Assembly (NCBI RefSeq): GCF_905475465.1
Contig: NC_062242.1
Coordinates: 7,839,501-7,903,500 of the forward strand
DNA from: Pieris napi
Lineage: Eukaryota; Arthropoda; Insecta; Lepidoptera; Pieridae
DNA: 64,000 nt
Direction: 5' to 3'
Shown here piece by piece: positions 23,389 through 35,335 of the stretch (position 1 is the stretch's first letter; every line of letters starts with the position of its first letter). The translations under genes were made by a program, and so were the position numbers. The notes under the pieces were generated by a model. That model was not told where the DNA came from and did no database searches. It saw nothing but the letters and a program-made list of their open reading frames with translations.

Positions 23389-23867
23389 TAAATGAAAACG
23401 TTTTTACGGATTAAACGTGGCCATTGCAGTTAGCTATCTCCATCCATCTCATCATATTAAGATAACCTAGTCCAAAGGGATTTATTAAGTTTCATTACAA
23501 AAGTAGATGCAGCCTTAAAAATTAACACGTGCTACGTTTTATACTAACTAGGAGATTATTAATGATTTTTAATGCTATTAATAGAAATTCGTTGTGCTGT
23601 TTGGCATTCTTTTATGTCGTATGTCTTACATTTCAGGGCCCAATAAGATCTTGTATGGAACATAAAAACATCCCCCGACATGCGCTCGGTAATCAACGGG
23701 AGAATTCTCACGATTTCTTTTTGACAACGACAAAAGAATTTTGCTGTTTTTACTCAGCAAGGACGCCATTTAATGTCTCTTTCCAAATTTGACCTGAATT
23801 CTAATAAAAGTTCTTTAGAATATCAATATATTCGGAGCAGACCTCCATCGATACAAAAACAAAATTT

Positions 23868-24278
23868 AAAGTTATACTTCTTTTGGCGCGTTAGGGAAAA
23901 ATGATGAAAATAAATTTTTACGATGAGTGTGACGCCGTCACAAAAAACCGACACCCTGAATATCTGTTCAAACGTCGGTAAAACATTCTGGGCCGCTAGT
24001 TGGCGCTTGCTCTGTTTTATCGACAAGTTGCATTGTCTGTCGCGTTTATTTAAACTAAAATAATGATTTCTTTACGAGAAAACCCGTTCCAAAAAAACAT
24101 AGTGTTTATTGTACAATATCATATTTAGTACATATTATATCGTTTCGATTGGAAGTGACTATTAAAATGGAAAAGAAAAATTCAATTCGAAGAGGGAAAC
24201 GTCCCTCTTAAGTGCGCGAAGAAAATTATTACGCCAAAGAAGTATAACTTCTAACGCGTGTACATAAGTACACACACG
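23868..24278 (+). mobile_element. Terminal-motif element (GAAGTTATACTTC family), diverged
   Basis: Left end AAAGTTATACTTCTTTTGGC GCG and right end GCCAAAGAAGTATAACTTCT followed by AACGCGTGTACATAAGTACA. The two ends are inverted copies of the same ~16-bp motif. The interior shares the GTTAGGGAAAAATGATGAAA start with its relatives but is otherwise different. No coding frame, so probably a non-autonomous DNA element. Confidence 0.6.
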
Positions 24279-24766
24279 TATTTTGTAATTGAGAATAGAA
24301 TGTAGGACCGTGACAAAAGTCAATCGGAATCAATGAATATTCAATTATTAAGTGTGTAATGCTAGACAAGAGACACCCAGACAAAAGATTAAGTATGAAA
24401 TAATAATTTTCTTTGAGTTCCGGCTACCCTGTAGTTTGGCAATCCACTTTTGCGAGGCACATTTTTTCTGATATAATCTATGACACAAGGCCCTGATTTA
24501 TCCTGTTACGTCTAAAGTATATACTTTACTTGACGGCTGTGAAAGATTTATGATGTTTTTTCTCCTGAAAGGTATTTTAGGAGTATTATGTCTGCTTACA
24601 TTGTTTGGAAAAGTTTAACATAATAACTAACAAAACATATTTAAATAAAATCTATGTTTAATGTATTGGACATATTAAATTGCATCTATACGTAGCATAC
24701 ATAGATATTTGGTGCGAGACATGCCGTTATCTTCTCGGTGTTTAACTTTACCGTATTAGCAAGCTG

Positions 24767-24863
24767 TAATAATAATAATAATAATAAAGCCCGTTTTATT
24801 TCCAATCATGTCAAAAAACAAATATACACAGCTTAGATTATTTTAAATTTTTATACATTTTTT
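24767..24863 (-). pseudogene. Non-LTR element 3'UTR and tail (outer part of a split copy)
   Basis: Plus strand: AATAATAATAATAATAATAA AGCCCGTTTTATTTCCAATC then an AT-rich stretch. It matches the 3' end order of the intact element at 43.5 kb (AATAAAATAAAAAGCCTTTT ATTTCCAG). The corresponding RT C-terminus lies at 25385-25600, so the 24865-25372 element appears to be inserted into this copy. Confidence 0.6.
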
Positions 24864-24864
24864 T

Positions 24865-25372
24865 GAAGTTATACTTCTTTAGGCGCGTTATGAAAAATTG
24901 ATGAGAGTGAAATTTTACGATGCGCGCGCACCTGAGACACAAAGTTGTCAGTGTGATTATAGCGTGCGCGAGCGAGATGGGAATAAGACAATCTACAAGT
25001 AAAAAGAAATAGAATATGCGTGAAGTTAGCAGCTATGCCAAGAATTTTGAATGAACATAATGACATTTACCTTTTAAACAAATAAAGGAGTTTTAATTAT
25101 TTTTTCAAAGAAATTTAGCAATGCTTTTTCACAAAGACCTATTGTTACTTAGTTAAAAGGTTATGAAACATACGTAGTTATTAAATTGAATGAATAATAT
25201 AATAAAATAATAAATAATAATTATTATTATTATTAATTAATAATTTAATAATATATTAAATATTATTAAATTATTACCGTTAAATATTTGTTATTAATTA
25301 TTTAATATTAAAAAAAATAAAGAAAGCCAAAGAAGTATTACTTCTTACGCGCGTACATAAGTACACGCACCC
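24865..25372 (+). mobile_element. Terminal-motif element (GAAGTTATACTTC family)
   Basis: Left end GAAGTTATACTTCTTTAGGC then GCGTTATGAAAAATTGATGA; right end GCCAAAGAAGTATTACTTCT then TACGCGCGTACATAAGTACA and CGCACCC. The interior has GATGCGCGCGCACCTGAGAC, a GTGCGCGAGCGAGATGG stretch, and a long AT-only block (about 25195-25320). It is nearly identical over ~490 bp to 42041-42535. T-runs flank both ends, so a short T-rich target duplication is possible but not provable. No open frame. Confidence 0.75.
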
Positions 25373-25384
25373 TTTTTTTTCTTC

Positions 25385-25600
25385 TTTTCCTTGTTATTCT
25401 ATATTCTAGCTTTTTCCAACTGACTCTGTCTATGGGTCTCTTTCTCCATCCGTTTCCTGCTACCTCTTCTATTTCTTCTATCCACCTTTTTTTTGGGCGA
25501 CCTCTTCCTCCTTCTTTCTCTTGGTCCTTTCCATACAGTTGTCTTTAAGGTCCACCTATTATCGGTGTATCTTGCTATAGCAGGCTGTAAGCTTAAAGGA
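25385..25600 (-). pseudogene. Non-LTR reverse transcriptase C-terminal fragment
   Basis: Minus-strand frame reads IARYTDNRWTLKTTVWKGPR followed by an RRRKR-rich stretch. This matches the C-terminal ARLTDHRWTKKVTFWKGPLG / RRTKGRP block of the intact element at 43.7-44.9 kb, with a frameshift soon after. It belongs with the 3'UTR piece at 24767-24863, with a DNA element between them. Confidence 0.75.
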
Positions 25601-25693
25601 AAAGTCAATTGGTGTGCAACGACTATCTACGGCTATAAAGAGTCCGATGCCGTCATACCCTGAATCGCGCACACAAAATTATTCCGACCGCTA

Positions 25694-26136
25694 TAAAAAA
25701 AACCGTGGCGCTACAACCTCTTTAGGTCCGGGTCTCAGATTTCTGAATCTGTTTCATGATAATTTTTCAATCAAATAGAACTAATAGAATAGGCAAGTTG
25801 GTGCTTCAAGAAAAGAGCATACCAGTTCTTTCAAGGCCGGCATTGCACTCGCGAGCCCTCTGGCATTGAGAGTGTCCATGGGCGGCGGTATCACTTAACA
25901 TCAGATGAGCCTCCTGCCCGTTTGCCCCCCGTTCTATAAAAAAAAAGTGATCAGCCTCCAGTGCCTGACACACGCCGTCGACTTTTTGGGTTTAAGACAT
26001 GTCGGTTTCCTCACGATGTTTTCCTTCACCGTTCGAAACTTGACATAGAAAGAAAGTCCATTGGTGCATAGTCGGTGATCGTACCTAGGACCCCAGGGAT
26101 GAGAGACGCACGCTGAAGCCACTAGACCACTGCTCC
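25694..26136 (-). repeat. tRNA-derived SINE, family 1, interrupted
   Basis: Head at the right: minus strand GGAGCAGTGGTCTAGTGGCT (A box), GGTCCTAGGTACGATCACC (B box region), then the body with GGTGAAGGAAAACATCGTGA and AAAAGTCGACGGCGTGTGTC and the tail near 25704. A 13-bp direct repeat ATTCCGACCGCTA lies just outside both ends (25681-25693 and 26137-26149): a target-site duplication. The body is interrupted at 25804-25946 by another retroposon. Confidence 0.9.
25804..25946 (+). repeat. Tail family A retroposon nested in a SINE
   Basis: CTTCAAGAAAAGAGCATACC, TTTCAAGGCCGGCATTGCAC, CTTAACATCAGATGAGCCTC, CTGCCCGTTTGCCCCCCGTT and a poly-A tail. SINE sequence stops at ...GGCAAGTTGGTG and resumes at GTGATCAGCCTCCAGTG, which are contiguous in the 30.4 kb SINE (GGCAAGTAGGTGAACAGCCT). 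It therefore inserted after the SINE did. Confidence 0.9.
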
Positions 26137-26149
26137 ATTCCGACCGCTA

Positions 26150-29100
26150 AGCGTATTTAAGACTTCCCTAGCAAATGGGGCCTTCTCTAGTTAATGGTTG
26201 GATTGGTAGACGATCTTTCCGTAGGTCGTCGAATGGAAGAGACTACCTGCCCACGACTCAGGGAATCCTAGTGCACTTTCTCTTTTAACTATACATCCTT
26301 TTTAAATATGTGTAACATAGTTTTTTCGTTCTTTTTTTAAGTTGCAGGAAGAACACAACATCCTTCCTCTACAGATTGAGTGTCAAACCTCTAGACATAG
26401 TGTTTAAACACTAGGCATAGGCCTATTGTTTTACTAGTAAGCCCGGATGCAATAATCGATTTTAGATTGCAATAAAAACAATTATAAAAGTAGAAATAAA
26501 TGTTAAATAAACAAGACATAAAGAAACTTTTAATAAGCCGTATCCTTCAAATCGTATAAGGAACGGAAAAAGGAAGGATATTATGTAAAATAAACATTTA
26601 TCATATGTTTCACATAATGACCTTTTTTTTAATATTATCAAAACTTTGAATGCTTTCTTCAAACAAAAGCTTTGTTTAACCCTCTTTTATAGTAAATGTG
26701 AGCTATAACTTGGGTAAATTTCCCTAAGGGCGAGTGGGTCAAAATAACCCCTGAGGTTCGCTCGTTACTCAGATTGCTATCGTATGTCAGTACTTTCCTT
26801 TTATGATTCCTGCGATAGTGGATCCTTAAAAACTGTATCTTTCGGCTTTATAAAAATATTTCACAAGAATGTATATTTTATTTTCATGTAAATTCTAAAA
26901 ACCATCGAAAATAACGGAAAAATATAGTAATATTCAAGAGGGCACTACTGTATTTCTGTTATACTATATCCAATATAAATTCAATACGAGAAACGTCCAG
27001 CCGACAATCGGTAACCAATTGAAAAACTAGCGCCCGCCAAAATAAAAGCAAGCCAGTATTAAAAAGAGTGAATTTTTCCACCAACAACAAATGTGAGGCT
27101 ATAAAAAACTCGAAAACACGTGTTACAGAACGTTGACCCGCGTTCAAAAGACCCGCGAAGTCAACTTCATAAAGCTTCTTTTATCATAGGTTGCTTATAC
27201 CTTGGAGGTTGCAATTGACACCCCGGTCAAATAAGCAGAATATCTTAATAACTTCAAAAATATATTGACTATTCAGGGTTCGAATAGTCAATATATTTTT
27301 GAAGTTTCTCTAGCTACATAAACCTCTTAAAATCAATCAATGTCCATTACCTTTGTTTATTTTCAAGGAGTTTTCTCATACGTAAATGCAGTTCGATAAA
27401 TATTAGTAGAGCAAAACTATACTCGCGAGCATTAAGCTTGTTTGTTTTCAATTTATCGCAGATTAGAGCAAACAGGCGGATAGTTTATTATGTCAACATC
27501 ATACCATTTTCACCATAACCCACTCGTTTATAAGAGCGAATTTACTTTATGGTAATTTTTATTCTTTTTCAATATGCTTTGTAGTAAACATAATGCATGT
27601 TAAGAAATTATGCAGTCACGCTTTTTGCGTTTTTATATTTTTAAGTGTGCATGTACCAAAGAAAAATGTTTGAAAACTTTTAAAAGTTTATTTTTATTAG
27701 CGATTACTGATTGGATAACCATTTTTCTTAACAATACATTGTAAATGAATTTCCATCTTAATTTTAACGTTAACGGTTAGAGTTTTAATTAGGTGCCCCC
27801 GGTAACTTAGTTTCGCCTTAATTATTTTTTTTAATAAGACTACCTTTTTAGTAACTACATGCCAACATATGGAAAATTTTGCTATGCTACCCCATACAAG
27901 ACTGTTAACTTTTCCGGCATGAAAACCTAAAAACTAACAAATACTAACTTACAAATGAAAAACTAATTTTTCTTTGGTTTTTCCAATTTTTCTCTCCATA
28001 ACGACCTTCCTCAGAGTTCAATACAAAAAAAACAGAAATTGGTCTTTCAGTTTTGCGCTTATTTTGCGATTCAATTTTACAAAGATTACTACAAATTTGC
28101 TTAGGAATAGAAGAATACGTTCTAAATAGTTTGTTACATATTCATGGAAATCATTCACCGGCAGAAGTTAAAACAACAAAAGATTTAAAATTTACGAACA
28201 AATAATAATACAATTCATTACGTAACTAAAATTTTGTCGAGTTTTTCTATAAAAAAAAAACATTTAAACATACCCCCTTCTACTACTATACAACTCCTTT
28301 TAAGATGTATGTCTTAGAAGTATCTATCTAATATTAAATAGAATTAAGCTTATCTATTTAATTATGAACAACAAAGACTATAAAGTTTTATTCGCTCTCC
28401 ATAATAACATTTGTATACTAAAATTGACCAGTACATATTAGAAACAAAGCGATTCTAATGCAACGGAAGTTAGTATTGATAACGCATGCATTGCACAAGT
28501 TTTCATATTCCACACTCGGAACCAAACTGACCATTATTATATTTCTACGGCCAAATAAACTATAACGCGTCTAATCCCAGCTGGCTGGATTTGCATTCAA
28601 TGAATTTGCACAAAACATTTTGCCCTCGACTGTACTGTTATTGTTTGCAATTTTCAACCTTAATAAACGGTAATAAGGATAGAGGGTGTAGTGTAGAATT
28701 ATTTCGTTCCTTTCTGTTTGCCCGTTTCAATAGCGTATCTAATAGTAAATATTTGGCGTGGTAGTTGGAAATGAATTGTATGGATTTCGATTTTAAGATT
28801 AGATGCTTGTATTGTACTATGTCTAGAGTTTTTATACGTCTAAAATTTTATTTTAACCATATTAAATGTACCACAAATAAAGGTTTGGTGACCATTAACC
28901 CTTTGTTTCAATAATAATTACTACACTCAGATTCTGAAGTTAACACTAGAATAGGAATTCTTATTTCATTCTTTTAACTAATTCAAAAAAAAAAATAGTT
29001 GTGCCAAAGATCATTAGAGAGGTGTTTGAATATAAATAACACATAGATTTTCACCCTGAAGAAGCCCTGAGGTCAGTCGTAGAATACAAAATTTAACAAA

Positions 29101-30398
29101 GGAACAACGAGAAAGATTGATATATAATTCTACCAGTGACTAATCAAGAGATACCAAAGCAAGAAGTAATGTTAATATTATTTTTTTTTTTTACGTACAG
29201 TAAATATACTACCAAAAATATCAACAATAAATATCTATTTTAGACAAAAAGAGGATACAGCTTATGCGTTTTAGTTTAAATTATAATTAGAAGTATATCA
29301 GCAATAGACGGTCCTAAGCGTCCTACCTGCTTGGTATGGAATACCCTACAAACACAAAAGCAAATATATAATTTTCCCTAATCTAACAAATGGCTGTACT
29401 AGGGTTTCTTTTTGAAAACTATAGAAGTGTAAAATATATTATTTCATGTAACAAAGAATAAGTTGCTCTTCAGTGTATCATAGTGAAACATAGGTATAAA
29501 TGAACAGTACTGGTTATGAGCGCGTCAGGACACAGATGCGAAGTAATTTAGCCCGCACTATAAATCTTCTCCCTGTGTCGTTGAATTAAACTTCTTCACC
29601 TCGTGTCGTGTAATAAGATCTACTTCCCATGACTGCACGGCGTGGTGGATTGAATTTATAGTGACGTCATTATATCTTCACAGATGGTTATAAATTTATA
29701 GCGTTTCATATTTTTATGATACATAGTAGGTACAAATTCTGTGCGTAAAGTTAATTCATAGGTGTCAATTTGTGTTGATAGATGTTGCTGGTGCAACAAA
29801 TTTTAGAGGTAAAAAAACCTTTAAGTATGATTTCCTCCCTTTTTTCTTACGTGGATGTTTCTCTAAAAATTAAGACATTTTAATAGGGTTTTCGTGTAAT
29901 TTTCTAACGTACATACGTTTCATACGTTTGTAATTTACGCTCGATGACAAAGACGTATAAGATTAGTAAATATAAAAATTATTAAGTATTCTTTTTATAA
30001 AGCTTAACCCCTTATATTTACCATGTTAACACCTGAACCGCATGCTAATGGCTCAACAAAGACTCAACTGATCGAGATTCCTATTATTCTGTCCCCTTAA
30101 GAGCACTACATACGAGTACGAGCATTGTTCATTGTTAGGCTTACAGGATACTTTAACCTGTATTTTTTTTGGTTTATGACTAAAAATAGATATAATATAA
30201 ACCAATTTAATATTAACTAATCAAATAGGTTCGTTTGACCAGCAAATTAAATGCAAGACAGATGAGGCAAAGAGATCCGAAAAGACTTAAAGATATAATG
30301 CGAGGCGAGTGCAAAGGTCGGTAAACTCTGTACCCCCAGATTATACGCCATGTTTATTAACCACAGTGGTGCAAATAGATGAAAAATGTTGGTATTCG
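26150..30398. other. Long non-coding stretch
   Basis: Over 4 kb with no recognisable gene or transposon apart from the hairpin at 27250-27306. The short open frames here (26462-26662 and 26959-27147, both minus) have no recognisable domain. Confidence 0.45.
27250..27306. repeat. Perfect 25-bp inverted repeat, 7-nt loop
   Basis: Bases 27250-27274 and 27282-27306 are perfect reverse complements around the loop AGGGTTC. It is the longest short-loop hairpin in the window and has no neighbouring gene. Its form resembles that at 3268-3318 (also a 7-nt loop), though the sequences are unrelated. Confidence 0.9.
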
Positions 30399-30410
30399 AA
30401 TTAAATATTA

Positions 30411-30595
30411 AAAAAATAAATCATTGGCGCTACAACTTCTTTAGGTCTAGTTCTTCAGGCCTCAGATTTCTGAATCTGTCTCATGATCATTTTAATCTAA
30501 TAGGCAAGTAGGTGAACAGCCTCCAGTGCCTGACACACGCCGTCGACTTTTTGGGTCTAATACAAGTAGGTTTCCTCACGATGTTTTCCTTCGCC
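30411..30595 (-). repeat. 5'-truncated tRNA-derived SINE, family 1
   Basis: Plus strand: CATTGGCGCTACAACTTCTT, TTCTGAATCTGTCTCATGAT, CTCCAGTGCCTGACACACGC and CGATGTTTTCCTTCGCC, where the sequence stops before the tRNA-like head. A perfect 12-bp direct repeat AATTAAATATTA lies at 30399-30410 and 30596-30607, so the truncation happened at insertion and not by later deletion. Confidence 0.85.
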
Positions 30596-30607
30596 AATTA
30601 AATATTA

Positions 30608-31174
30608 CTAAATTCAATATTCTTAGTCTAAATCTCTACTTTAGGTCTTCAGTTTCATTTTATAGGCTTACAAGTGATTTTAAAACCTAAAGTTATAACT
30701 CCCAAGGCTAGCAATTAAGTAGATCCGATAAATTTTAACAGCAGACTTATCAACGTGCTATGCAAATGTGGAATAAAAATGTTAAATTGAACGTGCCGAG
30801 AGTGGAAATTTATCGGAGTAACCTTCCCAGTTAAAAGCCTTTTTACAGATTTTATAAGATATTTATAAAGATAATTTTTAAATAATCATTGTTAATACAT
30901 CTATTTATTTTTTCTTTATTGTAATCGGCTACAGTAACTGTAACGGTTTTCTATTCTCTTAATTACTGCGTTATAGTTATTTAATTTCATATACACAATA
31001 TAATAATCACTAAATAAATACACTTTATTTTTTTTCTCTATGTGTACTACTAAATACTACATTAGTACAATAGTATGTATATGCAGATCGCAACTGGAAG
31101 ATTTCTGCAGTAAGGTGGTAGATGTGTCACTCGCTGCAACAAGATCGTGGCAGAGGTGAGACGGGCCCCCGAAA

Positions 31175-31210
<36 letters not shown>

Positions 31211-34148
31211 GAAATAAATATATTTTATACATATAGGACCTTATTTTATACATATATAAAATAAGGTCCCGCACCACAATAGTCGGGGATATTGGGAAAT
31301 TTATATAATAAAAAATAGTATGTATATCTATATCTAGCTAAATAGTAAGTTAGTGAATACAAATGTAATGAAATGATAAGGTAACTGAAACGAAACCGTA
31401 AAACGTTTTCCAAACCAGCGTAATCCACAAGCGACATTGTTTGGCCGGTTACAACGTATGGCCACTCTGAAACACGTTTTCAAACCCCGTAAGATTTACT
31501 GACACATCGAATCTAACTGCAGGTCAACGGAGCCTTTGGGACATTCGCAATTTGCGAGCGGGAACGCTCCATTTCAGATTTTTACACACCCTTTGCTTTA
31601 ATTGCGTTTTCCGCTAATTCGAATCTCTCGCCGTTATAGCCAGTTTACGTAGCGTACATTGCTACCCTACTTGACTTGGACATTGCATCTGACTTTACCA
31701 AAGAAGCGATGAAACTGTAGAAATTAATTTAAGTTTTTATTTTTGGTGTTGTAGTGAAGGACAAATAAATGATAGCAGCGTTCGGGTGGTCGAAGCGACT
31801 GCCTCGTAAACCTCACGCATTCAATTACTTATTCTCGCGTTTTTCCATCGCCAATGGACAGCGGGTTACAATAGAAGCAATTTGGTTAAAAGCCGATGGA
31901 ATCACTCAAAATCTGGCTTTTGTGACAAATAAACGTGCCTTGGTTCTTAAAATATAAAAAAATGTAAGTGAAGATTTTGTTTTATTTCAGATACCACAAA
32001 TAAATCATATTACATTTATGAATTCCATCAAATAAACTAATCAAAATAATATTTATTACTTATCCTTTTCAAATTTATTGGAATAGTGAAAATCAACTTA
32101 ATATTATAAAGCTTAAAAATGCTATGTCTATCTATCTTCTAACACTGTAACAACGAATTCTGATATTAGTTACAATTTGACCAACGCCTTCAAAATTAGT
32201 ATATAGCCTTATTATCCATTGGCATACTCAAAAAGACTTGGAAAATACCTATCAGTTACAATTTTCCATTATTTAACTTCCTTTAATGTTTTAAAAATGA
32301 TATTCCACATTCAAATCCCTCATGAACTAAAAACGTTCACCTCTGTATTTTTCCACAATACATATTTAAATGCAATAAATCTTCTCAGCTGTCTCAGTAA
32401 GTTAAGCCTTTTGTTCGCGAGATGTAAACTTTACGACGACCCCTAAGGATATGAACAATGAAATTAAATTAATATGATACGGATGAAGCTTGGGGACAGA
32501 GGAAAGTATTATAATTTTCTCATACAGCCTTTGGAAAATATAATTGTTTGAAGTATTTATTTTTTAAATGCACCCAGAGGACTACTTTTGTGGTATGGAA
32601 TTATATTTCCTTTAACAGTTTTAGGAATGTGGTTTATCCACTCTTATTAAGCTTGAGCGATTTACTATATTTTATTTATATTTACTATCATTTATATGTT
32701 TTTTTGAGTTTATAAACCCGACTAAACTTCACTCCACTCTGCAAAAATATCTTGATGCGGAAGATAGGCAAAAGTTAAGATATATAGTGATGTGAGCAGT
32801 GGTTTCGGGACAAAACAACGACCGACCGACTTAAAGTAATCAAAATAAATTAGAAAATACTATATGACACCTAGTCTTTAGCTGACTTCAGCCAGTGCTT
32901 TTAATAACACAGTATATTCGTATATGTAATATTATATAGTCTAAACAGTATCTATATCCCACTAAAGCATTTTTCTCTACTATAATATCTTTATATTATT
33001 GCTAGATGTCGCGCGGTGCGCTACACCACATCTTTTCCCCAAACACTAAACATATCGGATAACTATAATATGAACTAAGTCTATAGACTACACAAAAATT
33101 ATATTAAGGAAATAAAGACAAACAATATAATTACAGAAGTATTTTTAATATACGATTTTTTCCTGAAAAAAAGTATTGGCTAAAGTATTTCTACCAATAT
33201 CAGCGGCAAGTCATAACAAGTCTACTAAATATTGTATGATTTTTTTTCCTAATTTAAGTTGTGAAACTTTCAATTGCTTATTTCTAATTGTATACAGCGT
33301 ATGCAAATAGACTAAGTTTGTGCCTAATTGAAGGTTTGCAGTGAGGTTAACACCTCAGTAAAGTAGTAACGGAATATCGCATACACGCCCGAGTTTTAAT
33401 TGCATACAAACTCAGTAACGAATTTTGTACTATTAATTGCTTGTTAAATCTCTTTAAATGGATTATTTGCATTTATATGAGTATCTTTTTCAGTTTTTTG
33501 AACGATAAATTGACAAAAAGCTCTAGAGTGATTAAATTTGAAAATTTAAAGTGTCAATGAACTAATAAAAATATTTTTTTTTCATCTTTTGTGCTTTGAT
33601 CTTAATATACGTGTTTTATACGTTATGGAATTTTTTTCTATATAAAGAATAACGGAGACAATATGCATATTAACGGGAAATTGTGAATCATTAAGAAACA
33701 CATTTCTTTATACAAATAAATTGATGTAGAAATGAGTCAATAAATTTAACACACTTGCAAATTAATTCATACTAGACATCGGTGAAAAACGGCAACGCGA
33801 ATTGAGGTGCTACTTCTGTAGGATTAAAAGAATACCTACAACTGAGACGTAAATATTATCGCTAAGTTCGAAACCATAACAAATTAAGATTCATAGGATA
33901 CGCTTGTTTAGTTTTTGGATGTTCAGAAGTTTCGTATGAATATTTCAATATATCTCAACTATTGTGCCGTCCGTGCCTATGATAAATGAATCTTTGTAAT
34001 AAAGTCAATAGGTTCACCTTTGATTCAGTTGGGTTTACTCACGTTGTATTTCCATGTCGATACCAACTCCGGGGAAATAAATACAGATAATGCAACTTTT
34101 TCTACAGCTGTGATACTTTTTTGACATCCAACACCCTGTTAAGCACGT
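30608..34148. other. Non-coding stretch with an (AT)n microsatellite
   Basis: An (AT)n run of about 28 bp lies at 31178-31206. No gene is recognised; the several 60-75-codon frames lack domains and have no coding-like neighbours. Confidence 0.45.
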
Positions 34149-34232
34149 GAAACGTCGGTTAAATTTAAAATTATTTAAATAATTGTAAATTTATAATAAT
34201 ACATAACTTTAATCCGGTTAAAAAGTGTTTTA
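34149..34232. repeat. Half copy of the 57.7 kb foldback element
   Basis: GAAACGTCGGTTAAATTTAA then TTTATAATAATACATAACTT and TAATCCGGTTAAAAAGTG match, as reverse complement, the left arm and inner part of 57691-57859 (ACTTTTTAACCGGATTAAAG ... TTTATCCGACGTTTCGCG). Only one arm is present. Confidence 0.7.
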
Positions 34233-35104
34233 TTTACTCACGTTTTTAAACTTAATGTAAAAACCATCATATTGTGATCTTACATTCCTAGGTGTAAAGT
34301 GCAATCGTGCTTTGCAGCACGACAAGCTATGAACTAGAGCTGTCGAACTAGCACTGAGCTACCTAAGAAATATTCTAATATCCTTTAATGTATTCGAAAG
34401 TTATAACTACCCGCAAATATTCACACATTACCTGTAAAAACGTAGCTGCTTTCTGAACATTTTCCATTTTCCCCGTTTTTCACCAATTTTATTGTTTCCG
34501 CGCTAAGAGTTAAGAGATTAGCGTGGAAGCCTACAACTGCGCAGTAAAAAACCACTTCAGCGGCTATATTTTTCCACGTTACCTTTTTTCGGTATGCTTT
34601 TCCATTTGAAAAGATACGTTTATTCATTTATTCGTGGTTGTGGAGCGGCGGGACGTCAGGGCAGGTTTATGTGCCGTCCTGCTCTTTGTTTGTTGCAAAA
34701 TTACGACTATCGTACGCTGTATTCTTTTTCCATTTTCAAATAGTTGCTTTAATTTTAGTAGCAGGTGTTTTGGCTTGGGTTTTTAAATAAAATTTAAAAA
34801 TGGAATATGTACAGTCATTTGTATAGTTGTGGAATTTTTGATTCCCTTGATGTAATGAATACACTAAACGACCACAATTTAACGTGTTATGTATTTTTAA
34901 TACTTTGTAATATAAATAAAAAAAGTGTATAGTTTACAAATTTTGTTGAAAACACACGAAATATATGCGTATCATTATAAACCTATTATTTGTACATTGC
35001 GTGTTGTTCCCACGAGAATGTAAGTGCGTGCTCCTATTTTACCATGCCTCCTGCTGATAGAAGACAAATCTTTGTTTTTAATTTATGTTATTATTATTAA
35101 TTAC

Positions 35105-35335
35105 ATAAAATGCCACATGGGACATGGTGTAATGGTTGCAGCTCCTTACAAACATTTTGCAAAAGAGTGGCGGAGAGTTTATTGCCAGTTCTTCTCTAAC
35201 GTTCTACGCCCTTGATTTGAAAACTGGCAGTAAATGTAAAATTAGAAGCATTAATATGTTTTACTTTATTGACGAGTCATAAGTGTAAATTATGTTACCT
35301 ATATGATTAAATGATTTTTTACTTTTACTTTTACA
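35105..35335 (+). repeat. Non-LTR 3' tail (tail family B)
   Basis: Contains AAAAGAGTGGCGGAGAGTTT, ATTGCCAGTTCTTCTCTAAC, TCTACGCCCTTGATTTGAAA and ACTGGCAGTAAATGTAAAAT, ending in TGATTAAATGATTTTTTACT. I recognise this as a common 3' end of a lepidopteran non-LTR element. An older relative is at 13.7 kb. A short frame across it (35024-35215) is part of the element and not a host gene. Confidence 0.7.

Noticed and set aside
25195..25320. CRISPR-like or satellite array in the ATTATTATT block
   Set aside because: It is simple AT sequence without regular repeat-spacer units, inside a DNA element.
31062..31437. Frames over the (AT)n microsatellite
   Set aside because: The Tyr-Ile runs are translated dinucleotide repeat.
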